DNA of 64,000 bases, taken from contig NZ_JAABLQ010000001.1 of the NCBI RefSeq assembly GCF_009915765.1, positions 1,612,001-1,676,000 of the forward strand, given 5' to 3'. Shown here piece by piece: positions 50,370-58,107 of this stretch. This DNA is from Pannonibacter sp. XCT-53. GTDB taxonomy: Bacteria; Pseudomonadota; Alphaproteobacteria; Rhizobiales; Stappiaceae. The notes under the pieces are model-generated. The model was not told the DNA's origin and ran no database searches. It saw only the letters and a list, made by a program, of their open reading frames with translations. A program made the translations under genes and the position numbers. Within the stretch, counting starts at the first letter, position 1, and every line of letters begins with the position of its first letter.

Positions 50370-51974
50370 ATGATTGCGCGCGCCCTCGCCGTCCTCATCC
50401 TGCTGGTCGCCGGCGCCTCGCCCGCGCTGGCCAAGCGGGTTGCCCTCGTCATGGGCAACGGTGCCTATGCCCATGCGGTGCCGCTTCCCAATCCGGCCAA
50501 TGATGCTCGCGCGATGACCGCCAAGCTCCGGGAGCTCGGCTTCGAGGTGGTCGCAGGCTACGATCTCGACTATGCCGCCATGCGCCGGACCGTGGCCGAT
50601 TTCGCCCGGCAGGCCCGGGGGGCGGAGATTGCCCTGCTCTTCTATGCCGGTCACGGCATGCAGGTGGGCGGCGTCAATTACCTGATCCCGATCGACGCCA
50701 AGTTTGCCGACGAGACCGCGCTCGACTTCGAGACCATCTCGGCCGACTTCGTGCTGCGCCAGATGTCGAATGACGTGAAGGTGCGCATGGTGTTCCTCGA
50801 CGCCTGCCGCGACAATCCGCTGGCGCGGACGCTTGCCCGCAGCATGAGCCCCAGCCGCTCGGCCGCCGTCGGCCTTGGTCTTGCCGAGATCAAGATGGAG
50901 GACAGCGGCGCGGAGGGTTCGGTCATTGCCTTTGCCACCTCGCCCGGTGACGTGGCGCTGGATGGGGCGGGCTCCAATTCGCCCTTCACCACCGCCCTGC
51001 TGCGCCATCTCGATGCGCCCGACACCCCGATCCAGAACGTGATGACCCGCGTCACCGGCGACGTGTATCGCGACACCGGCGAGCGGCAGCGGCCCTGGGT
51101 CAATGCCTCGCTGATCGGTGAGGTCTATCTGAACCGCTCCACCGGGACCGCTGCGGTTGCCGCGACGCCGGAGCAGGCGCCTGCGGCCGTCTCCGGCAGC
51201 GTTCCGGCCGCCGCCAGCCAGATCGCCTGGGAAAAGGAAAAGGCGCTGTGGGATGCGGCGCAGGCCGCCGGCACCGCCGGCGACTACGCCGCCTATCTTG
51301 CCGCCTATCCGGGTGGCACCTTCGCCGAGGTCGCCCGCAACCAGATCAATCGCCTGTCGGGCAGCACCTCCGTGGCCGAGACGACCCGCACGGAGACGCC
51401 CGCAGCCCCGGCCGAGACCGCCGCCGCGGCAGCGTCTGCACCAGCAGCAGGGACCGCTCTGGTAGCGGATCCGGCGGCAGATCAGGCGGCGGGCGGTGAG
51501 GCCGAGGTGGAGGTCGCAGCCCTCGGCGACGGCAACAGCGCCCCGCGCAAGGCCCCGGCGGCCGAGGCGGGTGGCGACGATCAGGCCTGGAGCCAGACGC
51601 GCCGCCGCGAGGTCCAGTTCCGGCTCAATCTGGCCGGATATGACGTCGGCCGACCGGACGGCGCCTTCGGCACCCGAACCCGCGCCGGCATTCGCGCCTG
51701 GCAGGAAGCGCAAGGCGAGATCCCGACCGGAACCCTCACGGACGCCCAGTACGCGATGCTCGTGGAGGAGACCGAGGAGGCATTTCTGGCCGCGACCGAA
51801 CGGTTCAGGGTTGAGCAGGGCGAGCGCCGCGATGCCCGCAGTGCCCCGCGCCAGCTGCCTGACCAGGGCGCGCCCCTGCCGCCGGCAGAAGACGGTGCCG
51901 GCATCGGCGCGGATGGCGCGGCCTTCATCGGCGGCGTGATCGGCGGCGTGCTGGGCGGTGCGCTCGGGCGCTGA
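50370..51974 (+). CDS. Secreted caspase-like (peptidase C14) protein with peptidoglycan-binding domain
   Basis: 534 residues. Signal peptide MIARALAVLILLVAGASPALA; caspase-fold domain (about 22-255) with KRVALVMGNGAYAHAVPLPNPANDARAMTAKL, catalytic His in FYAGHGMQVGGVNYLIP and catalytic Cys in VFLDACRDNPLART; an Ala/Pro/Thr-rich linker; a PG_binding_1-type helix bundle (RREVQFRLNLAGYDVGRPDGAFGTRTRAGIRAWQEAQGEIPTGTLTDAQYAML, about 410-465); and a C-terminal glycine zipper (FIGGVIGGVLGGALG). It would act in the periplasm. The substrate is unknown. Start ATG 50370 follows CCGGAGGAGG. Confidence 0.9.
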   Translation: MIARALAVLILLVAGASPALAKRVALVMGNGAYAHAVPLPNPANDARAMTAKLRELGFEVVAGYDLDYAAMRRTVADFARQARGAEIALLFYAGHGMQVGGVNYLIPIDAKFADETALDFETISADFVLRQMSNDVKVRMVFLDACRDNPLARTLARSMSPSRSAAVGLGLAEIKMEDSGAEGSVIAFATSPGDVALDGAGSNSPFTTALLRHLDAPDTPIQNVMTRVTGDVYRDTGERQRPWVNASLIGEVYLNRSTGTAAVAATPEQAPAAVSGSVPAAASQIAWEKEKALWDAAQAAGTAGDYAAYLAAYPGGTFAEVARNQINRLSGSTSVAETTRTETPAAPAETAAAAASAPAAGTALVADPAADQAAGGEAEVEVAALGDGNSAPRKAPAAEAGGDDQAWSQTRRREVQFRLNLAGYDVGRPDGAFGTRTRAGIRAWQEAQGEIPTGTLTDAQYAMLVEETEEAFLAATERFRVEQGERRDARSAPRQLPDQGAPLPPAEDGAGIGADGAAFIGGVIGGVLGGALGR

Positions 51975-52230
51975 CCATCCCCTCCGGACCCGCCGGCCGA
52001 CCGCACGGGCAGGCCGGAGCCAGCCAGGTGTCTCGCGTGCAGCGGCAACACCCTGCTGCAGCGTCTGTCGCCGCGCGGGGCCCAGGCGAGAGCGGGTCCT
52101 GACGCCGTTCCGCGCAGCCAACGACAGCCAGCCAACGACGGCCAGCGAACGACGGCCAGCGAACGCTTCCCAATGACCATCTGAAGGGCGCCCCACCGAG
52201 GGCGGTCGCCTGACGGGGAACGCCTGACGG
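51975..52230. other. Convergent intergenic region with 14-bp tandem repeats
   Basis: Four units at 52116-52171 (AGCCAACGACAGCC, AGCCAACGACGGCC, AGCGAACGACGGCC, AGCGAACGCTTCCC) and a further pair of GCCTGACGG units at about 52207-52232, reaching the stop of the adenylate cyclase gene. No clear terminator. Confidence 0.75.
52116..52171. repeat. 14-bp tandem repeats
   Basis: Four degenerate units between two convergent genes; see the enclosing intergenic entry for unit sequences. Confidence 0.85.
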
Positions 52231-54216
52231 CTAGCGGGCCCCGGGCTGCAGGCGCGCGCGTGCGGCGGGCACCAGACCTGCCGCGTCGCTCGTCGGGTCC
52301 CTGTCCTCGGGCTCCGCGTCCTCGGGCACCAGCGACAGCGCCGGGCCAGACCCGTCGAGCCACAGCCTGCCGTCGTCGAGCGTGTGGACCACCGTTTCCG
52401 TGCTGAGGCCGCGCAGCTGGCCGCGCCACAGCAGCCGCTGCGCCCAGTCGGCCGGCAAGGCCTCGGCCACCGGTCCGGTGAAGGCCAGACGGACGCCGGC
52501 TTCCTTGGCAATGCCCTCGATCCGGCTTGCGGTGTTGACGGTCGTGCCCATGACGGTGAAGGAGCGGCGGGTCTCGCCGCCGATGTCGCCCACCAGCGCC
52601 GGACCGGCGTTGAGCGCGATGCGCAGGTCCAGCCCGGCCTGCCCGGTGCGGCGGCGCAGCTCCGGCAGCAGGTCGATGACGGCCAGCGCGCAGCCGACGG
52701 CGCGCGCCTCCGGGTCGGTCACATCGTTCGGGGCATTCCAGACCGCCATCACCGCGTCGCCGATGTACTTGTCGATGTAGCCTTCCGAGCGGGTGATCTC
52801 GGTGCCGATGGCATCGAAGACGGTGTTGACCACCTTGACCACCTCCCGGTCTGGCAGGCGTTCGGACATGCGGGTGAAGCCGACGATGTCGATGAAGGCG
52901 ACGACCACCTTGCGCGTCTCGCCGCCAAGGTCGGAGAGGCGCTCCTCCTCGGCCATGGTCCGGATCACCTGCGGCGACAGGTAATGACCGAACAGGCGGA
53001 CCAGCTCGCGCTCGCGCCGTTTCAGCACGGCCACCTGGGCGACACCGGCGACCATCAATGCAATGAACCCGGCCGTCGGTGCTGCGCCTGCGGGAAGCGT
53101 CCAGCCGGCCATCAGCACCCCGAAGGCGAGGCCAAAGCCGGTTGCCAGCAGTCCGAGCACCACAAGCGGCAGCACCGGCAGCGGCAGCGACAGGCCGGCC
53201 AGCGCGCCGACCAGCGCAAACACCACGATCAGACCTCCGACCAGCGCCAGCGGCGCTTCCGCAACCGTCCGGTCGACGAGGGGCGACCCGATCAGGTCGG
53301 CCAGGATGAACACGCCGCTCGTGGCGGTGCGCACCGGAGGACGGCCGGAGGCCCCCTCGATCTCTCCGGCAGGCGTCTCGCGCGGCAGGAAACGGTCGAG
53401 ATACAGGTGCTCGTCCTCGTTGGGCAGGGTCGAGCCGAACAGGATGACGCGGCCGCTTGCGAACTCGCGCAGCCGCTCGGCCCCGTCCGGCCGGTCCATC
53501 AGGTCCAGCACGTCCAGCAGCGACAGATAGGGAATGGAGGTGGCCAGCCGCGCACCGGGCATCGGCATGTAGGTCGTGGTGACCTCTGCCCCGGCCAGCC
53601 CGAGCATGGTGTCGACGAAGGCGGGCGAGGTGTTCAGCGGCAGCTGCGGCTGATGCCGCCGCACCACGCCGTCGTTGTCGGTGAGGATTTCGGTCGAGCG
53701 CACGCCCTCGCTGCCGGCGGCTGCCGAGATCGAGCGGTGGGGCACGCCGGTCGAGGTGCGGGCGACCACGACGCGGCCGCGGTTCTCGTAGAGGAAGCGC
53801 AGGAACAGCCGGTCATAGCCGCGCAGGCGCGCTTCCCCGGTCTGCGGATCGGCAAAGGCATCGGCGGAAAAGGCAAAGACGAAATCGAGGCCGATTGCGG
53901 TGGCGCCGGCCTCGAACAGGGCATCTCCGGCCTTGGCAAAGGCCTGGGACATGAACACGCGCGGGATGGCCTCGAGCCGGCGGGACGACAGCGACGCCTG
54001 GTCGAGACCGACAACGGCGACCGGAAAGCGGTCCTGCGGCAGCTCGGTGACCATGGCGCGCACCTGCAGCAGCCGGTCGCCGATCCAGCCCTCCCAGAGC
54101 GCCCGGATCGCGCCCACGCCAGCCAAGACACCGGCGATGACCGCGATGACAATCACCGCGGCCTTCAGACGCCGGCGCTCACTGGCTGCGGACGCGGCCC
54201 GCGCGGCTTCGCTCAT
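52231..54216 (-). CDS. CHASE2-domain adenylate cyclase
   Basis: 661 residues. An N-terminal membrane segment, a periplasmic CHASE2 sensor (FPVAVVGLDQASLSSRRLEAIPRVFMSQAFAKAGDALFEAGATAIGLDFVFA, about 60-330), three membrane segments (ALVGGLIVVFALVGALAGLSLPLPVLPLVVLGLLATGFGLAFGVLMAGW and AAPTAGFIALMVAGVAQVAVL), then a class III cyclase domain (about 430-610). Metal aspartates lie in FIDIVGFT and GDAVMAVW, the adenine-selecting Lys in DKYIGDAV, and the transition-state Asn/Arg in TVNTASRIEG. It should make cAMP in response to a periplasmic signal. Its ATG overlaps the stop of the FecR-like gene by 4 bp. Confidence 0.92.
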   Translation of the reverse strand: MSEAARAASAASERRRLKAAVIVIAVIAGVLAGVGAIRALWEGWIGDRLLQVRAMVTELPQDRFPVAVVGLDQASLSSRRLEAIPRVFMSQAFAKAGDALFEAGATAIGLDFVFAFSADAFADPQTGEARLRGYDRLFLRFLYENRGRVVVARTSTGVPHRSISAAAGSEGVRSTEILTDNDGVVRRHQPQLPLNTSPAFVDTMLGLAGAEVTTTYMPMPGARLATSIPYLSLLDVLDLMDRPDGAERLREFASGRVILFGSTLPNEDEHLYLDRFLPRETPAGEIEGASGRPPVRTATSGVFILADLIGSPLVDRTVAEAPLALVGGLIVVFALVGALAGLSLPLPVLPLVVLGLLATGFGLAFGVLMAGWTLPAGAAPTAGFIALMVAGVAQVAVLKRRERELVRLFGHYLSPQVIRTMAEEERLSDLGGETRKVVVAFIDIVGFTRMSERLPDREVVKVVNTVFDAIGTEITRSEGYIDKYIGDAVMAVWNAPNDVTDPEARAVGCALAVIDLLPELRRRTGQAGLDLRIALNAGPALVGDIGGETRRSFTVMGTTVNTASRIEGIAKEAGVRLAFTGPVAEALPADWAQRLLWRGQLRGLSTETVVHTLDDGRLWLDGSGPALSLVPEDAEPEDRDPTSDAAGLVPAARARLQPGAR

Positions 54217-54929
54217 TTCACGACGACAACCGCCGTTTCCCGGCCCACTTCAAGCGGATCCAGCGTAAACTGGCGCACTTCCGCCTCGCCGGTCCCGGCC
54301 CGCGGCTTGAACACCAGCTCGATCGGCACGCCATTGGCATCGGTGGTCTTGCCGGCCATCGCCGCCGCCAGGTCCGGCATCTCGGCCAGAACCTTGTCGT
54401 CGAGCTTGTACTCCTGCGGCGCGCCGCCATCGACGGACACGAAGACGCTGTCGTAGCGCTCCTTCAGGTCGTCGCCGAAGCGCAGCATCAACGAGGCCGC
54501 CACCTTGTTCTCCGGAATGAGGCCGCGCATGGTCACGGCAAGGCCCTTGCCGCCGTCGGTCCCGGCGTTGCTCGCCTCCTGCTTCAGGCAGTTGCCCGGC
54601 CGCAGCTCCTTTTCCTCGCCTTCGGCAACGACCAGGCCACCGCTGGTGGCGGTGACGCTGCCGCCGGTGATGCGGACCTCGCGGCAGGCGGTGTAATCCA
54701 GCAGGTCGACGTGCCCGCCGGTGCCCAGCGCGATCTCGTCGCCCGGCATCAGCTCGGCAAAGGCGGTGGCGTTCACGCCTTCCGAACGGTCCAGAACCAT
54801 CGCGACCGGATCAGCGGCAAGCGCAGCCGTCGCGGTTCCGGCGGTGAGCGCCGTCAGGACGGCAAGCCTGCGAAAAGCCAGCGCCCCACATCCGGCAAGG
54901 TCATGGATAGTCCAGGTCTGACGGGCCAT
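54213..54929 (-). CDS. FecR-like secreted protein coupled to the adenylate cyclase
   Basis: 238 residues. Signal peptide (RRLAVLTALTAGTATAALAADP), then a FecR-like beta domain: AMVLDRSEGVNATAFAELMPGDEIALGTGGHVDLLDYTACREVRITGGSVTATSGGLVV. The pattern of a periplasmic FecR-type protein directly before a CHASE2 cyclase is common in alphaproteobacteria and suggests it passes a signal to the CHASE2 domain; this is inference. Start ATG 54929 with GGAG 7 nt upstream. 4-bp overlap with the cyclase (ATGA). Confidence 0.83.
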   Translation of the reverse strand: MARQTWTIHDLAGCGALAFRRLAVLTALTAGTATAALAADPVAMVLDRSEGVNATAFAELMPGDEIALGTGGHVDLLDYTACREVRITGGSVTATSGGLVVAEGEEKELRPGNCLKQEASNAGTDGGKGLAVTMRGLIPENKVAASLMLRFGDDLKERYDSVFVSVDGGAPQEYKLDDKVLAEMPDLAAAMAGKTTDANGVPIELVFKPRAGTGEAEVRQFTLDPLEVGRETAVVVVK

Positions 54930-55107
54930 GTCATGCTCCTCAAGCGTGTGTGCGGGGCCGATGCGCTCGACCCCCGGATCGAATCTTTGTGTCAGCGCAA
55001 CCCTAGACGCAAAACGGTTCCGAACTGTGGCGGCAATCACATGACTTGTTGGTTTTTGAGGGGCAGGCCTGCCGCAATCCTGCCTGCCACGTCCACGCCG
55101 GCAGAGA

Positions 55108-55133
55108 GAAGGCCCGACCTGGGTCGGGCCTTC
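55108..55133. terminator. Hairpin behind the SH3/PYR-repeat gene
   Basis: A nearly perfect palindrome GAAGGCCCGACC/GGTCGGGCCTTC of 24-26 nt, with TTC on either side. It lies between the SH3 gene stop (55157, minus) and the FecR-like leader. It lacks a long T-run, so strength is uncertain. Confidence 0.6.
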
Positions 55134-55156
55134 CGGTGTCGCGCAGGGAGCCGGGA

Positions 55157-55711
55157 TCAGCGGTAGGATTCCCCGCCGCTCTGCGGCTGGTAGGGCTCCG
55201 ACCCCTGGAACTCCGGACCCGGGATCGACGGCTGCGGGTCGCGGTAGCCCTCGCGCGGACGTCCCGGTTCCGGACGATAGGGTTCCGGCCGGTACGGCTC
55301 CGGCCGATAGACCGGCGGGCGGTACTCGGGCGGACGGTAATGCGGCGGGCGGTACACCGGCGGACGATAGACCGGTGGGCGATAGACGGGCGGCCGATAG
55401 ACCGGCGGCGGCACGATCACGACCGGAGGCGGGACAATGACCGCCGGGGGCGGCAGGTAGCCGCCGCTCACGGGCGCAAGGAAGCGGCCGCTGACGAAGC
55501 CGCGATACCCGGCATAGAAGACGGAGCACCAGGAATTGCAGGCCCCGACCTCGACCAGCGCCCCGCGCGGAATGACGAGGATCGGCGGATAGGCCGTTCC
55601 CGGCCCCGTCCGCATGTTGAGATCGGCGGTCGACTGGGCCGTCCAGGCCAGCGCCGCGCCGGAGCCGAGAAGACCACCGAGCAGAACAGCATTAAATAAA
55701 AGCTTGCGCAT
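55157..55711 (-). CDS. Secreted SH3-domain protein with Pro-Pro-x-Tyr-Arg repeats
   Basis: 184 residues. Signal peptide MRKLLFNAVLLGGLLGSGAALA; bacterial SH3 domain (STADLNMRTGPGTAYPPILVIPRGALVEVGACNSWCSVFYAGYRGFVSGRFL, about 26-78) with two Cys that may pair; then a long tail of about 13 short repeats (VYRPP, HYRPP, EYRPP, then EPYRP). The tail should adopt an extended polyproline form that could span or bind the cell wall. The repeats are 15 nt long at DNA level and vary at Tyr-preceding positions. The function is unknown. Confidence 0.82.
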   Translation of the reverse strand: MRKLLFNAVLLGGLLGSGAALAWTAQSTADLNMRTGPGTAYPPILVIPRGALVEVGACNSWCSVFYAGYRGFVSGRFLAPVSGGYLPPPAVIVPPPVVIVPPPVYRPPVYRPPVYRPPVYRPPHYRPPEYRPPVYRPEPYRPEPYRPEPGRPREGYRDPQPSIPGPEFQGSEPYQPQSGGESYR

Positions 55712-55850
55712 TTCACCACCTGGGTCGGACGGGGTGAGGGATAAAGGTCGCCTTGAAATCCATGACGCCGGAAATCAAAGAAAACAAGACCGCAAAGGGA
55801 GGGCCTTTGCTTGACGTCTGTTTCACGCAAGCTACGCAGCCATTAGGGCG

Positions 55851-56813
55851 TCATTGTGTCTGAGCCTTCGCAGCCGTGCTTGCCTCAAAGGCCAGGATCG
55901 CCCCGGCCAGATCCTCGAGCGCCGCGCCGACCGACTTGAACAGCGTGATCTCGGCGGCCGTCTGCCGTCCCGGTGCCAGGCCGCGCGTGAGGTCGTAGAG
56001 GTCTCCGGCGATCGCCTCGGCGCTGAGCACGCCGGAGGCCAGCGGCAGGGCGATGTCACCGCCCTCCTTCATCGCGCCGGCCCGGGTGTCGACATGGACG
56101 CGCGCGCGGCGGATGGCGGTGTCGTCGCTCTCGCGCATGGTCGGCTTGTAGGCCCCGACGAGATCGACGTGACAGCCCTCCGCCAGCCACTCGCCTAGCA
56201 CCAGCGGGGTTTGCGACATGGTGGCAGCACTGACGATGTCGGCCCGGCGGACAGCGCCCTCCAGATCGGTGGTGGCCAGCGCCTCGCAGCCGAGCGTGGC
56301 GCGCAGGTCTGCGGCAACGGCTTCGGCGGCCTCGGCCCGGCGGCCCCAGACGGTGACCTTGCGGATGGGTCGGACCTGACTGTGCGCCTCGGCCAGCGCC
56401 CGTGACAGGCTGCCGGTGCCGACGATGACGAGATGGCCCGCATCGCGGCGCGCCAGATAGTCGGCTGCCAGCGCCGAGGCGGCCGCCGTGCGGCGCGCCG
56501 TCAGGACGGCCCCGTCCAGCAGGGCAAGCCCCGCGCCCGTCGTGGCATCGGACAGCATGTACTGGCCGGAGATCGACGGCAGGCCGCGCGTGACATTGCC
56601 GGGGAAGACCGAGACGAGCTTGACGCCCATGTAGCGGCCGGGCACCCAGGCGGGCATGAGCAGCAGCGTGGCATCCGGCTCGCCGGGGACGGCCACGGTG
56701 TGATGGTGGCGCAGCGGCATCTCGCAGCCGGAGCGGAACATGTCCCTGAGCGCCTCGATCAGGGCCGGATAGGGCAAGGCCTCCGCCGTCTCGACTGCAT
56801 TCATCACCCGCAT
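55851..56813 (-). CDS. Ornithine cyclodeaminase / mu-crystallin family protein
   Basis: 320 residues. LPYPALIEALRDMFRSGCEMPLRHHHTV, MPAWVPGRYMGVKLVSVFPGN, the NAD-binding motif LVIVGTGSLSRALAEAHS and GAYKPTMRESDD are typical. The family includes ornithine cyclodeaminase, alanine dehydrogenase and delta1-pyrroline-2-carboxylate reductase; key Lys of GVKLV is present. GTGSLSR replaces the usual GTGxQA, and the substrate is open. A single gene with its own leader. Confidence 0.9.
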   Translation of the reverse strand: MRVMNAVETAEALPYPALIEALRDMFRSGCEMPLRHHHTVAVPGEPDATLLLMPAWVPGRYMGVKLVSVFPGNVTRGLPSISGQYMLSDATTGAGLALLDGAVLTARRTAAASALAADYLARRDAGHLVIVGTGSLSRALAEAHSQVRPIRKVTVWGRRAEAAEAVAADLRATLGCEALATTDLEGAVRRADIVSAATMSQTPLVLGEWLAEGCHVDLVGAYKPTMRESDDTAIRRARVHVDTRAGAMKEGGDIALPLASGVLSAEAIAGDLYDLTRGLAPGRQTAAEITLFKSVGAALEDLAGAILAFEASTAAKAQTQ

Positions 56814-56989
56814 GTGTCTCTCCTCCCGGGCCTTCTCGGCGGCCCTTGCACCCGGCTTCGGGCCGGCGTCGTCCCGCGCACCCTAGACCACGCCGACCCG
56901 TTTTCAAGAGCCGGGCCCGAAGTTTGCGCTGGTGCAACGCGGCTGGCGGACTTAACCTCCTGCCTGTCGTCTCCAGCCCGGATCCTCCC

Positions 56990-57601
56990 ATGACCATCCT
57001 GACCAGCGTCGAGCAGCTCGAAGCGCTCTATGGCGTGCCCGGCCCGACCTCGACGGTGAAGGAAAGCCCCCGGCTGACGCCGCTCTACCGCAGGATGATC
57101 GAGGCCGCGCCCTTCTGCGCGCTCGCGACCAGCGGACCGGAGGGGCTCGACTGTTCGCCGCGGGGGGACAAGGGCATGTGTGTCGTCATCGAGAATGACA
57201 CCACGCTGATCATGCCGGACCGGCGCGGCAACAACCGCATCGATTCGCTGCGCAACATCGTGCGTGACCCGCGCGTTGCGCTGATGTTCCTGATCCCCGG
57301 CTCCGGCAACGCGCTGCGCGTCAACGGCAAGGCCGTCGTCAGTGTCGATCCGCTCCTGCTGGCCCGCCTTGCGATGGAGGGCAAGGAACCGCGTTCGGCC
57401 ATCATCATCACCATCGACACCGTCTATTTCCAGTGTGCCCGTGCCATCCTCCGCGCCGGGCTGTGGGACGAGGCAGCGAAGGTCGACCCGGCGACGTTGC
57501 CCACCGCCGGCGACATCCTTGCCGACCTGTCGAATGGCACGATTGGCGGCAAGCCTTACGACGAGGAATGGCCAACCCGCGCAGCCGCGTCCATGTGGTG
57601 A
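56990..57601 (+). CDS. Pyridoxamine 5'-phosphate oxidase-fold FMN protein
   Basis: 203 residues of the MSMEG_1061-type subgroup: LYGVPGPTSTVKESPRLTPLYRRMIEAAPFCALATSGPEGLDCSPRGDKGMCVVIENDTTLIMPDRRGNNRIDSLRNIVRDPRVALMFLIPGSGNALRVNGKAVV. The FMN-binding split barrel is evident. Typical members reduce or oxidise small molecules with FMN or F420; the substrate is unknown. It is followed by the DUF2306 gene 9 bp on. Confidence 0.9.
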   Translation: MTILTSVEQLEALYGVPGPTSTVKESPRLTPLYRRMIEAAPFCALATSGPEGLDCSPRGDKGMCVVIENDTTLIMPDRRGNNRIDSLRNIVRDPRVALMFLIPGSGNALRVNGKAVVSVDPLLLARLAMEGKEPRSAIIITIDTVYFQCARAILRAGLWDEAAKVDPATLPTAGDILADLSNGTIGGKPYDEEWPTRAAASMW

Positions 57602-57610
57602 GGTCCCCCC

Positions 57611-58012
57611 ATGACCCTTGAGCCTCTGCTGGCCGCCGGCCCCATCGTCTACACCCACGCCTTTGCCGCCATCGCTGCGGCCGTGCTCGGGGTCATCCAG
57701 GTCGCCGCACCCAAGGGCACGCTGCCGCACCGGAGCCTCGGCTACGTCTGGGCCGGCCTGATGGTCTGGACCGCGGGGTCCAGCCTGTTCATCCACGGCA
57801 TCCGCATGATCGGCCCCTTCAGCCCGATCCACATCCTGTCGGTGGTCACCCTGATCGGAGTGCCGATGGCCGTGTGGGCCGCCCGGCGCGGCGAGATCCG
57901 GCGCCATGCCAAGGCCATGAAGGGCTACATGATCTGGGCCGTGCTGGTGGCGGGGATCTTTACCTTCTATCCCGGCCGCCTGATGTACCAGGTGGTGTTC
58001 GGCCCCGACTGA
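57611..58012 (+). CDS. DUF2306 family membrane protein
   Basis: 133 residues with four hydrophobic segments: GPIVYTHAFAAIAAAVLGVIQVAAPKGTLPHRSLGYVWAGLMVWTAGSSLFIHGI, PIHILSVVTLIGVPMAVWAARR and HAKAMKGYMIWAVLVAGIFTFYPGRLMYQVVFG. The conserved His/Arg of THAF, PHRSLGY and RRHAKAM match DUF2306. Function unknown; probably co-transcribed with the upstream FMN protein gene. Confidence 0.88.
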   Translation: MTLEPLLAAGPIVYTHAFAAIAAAVLGVIQVAAPKGTLPHRSLGYVWAGLMVWTAGSSLFIHGIRMIGPFSPIHILSVVTLIGVPMAVWAARRGEIRRHAKAMKGYMIWAVLVAGIFTFYPGRLMYQVVFGPD

Positions 58013-58107
58013 ACTGGCCGCCGGCCGGCGCCGGCCCCATATCCTCCGGGAGACCGGCCCAAGCGGCCCTCCCCGACCCGAGTTTCCGACGCAAGGTGTC
58101 CCGATCC

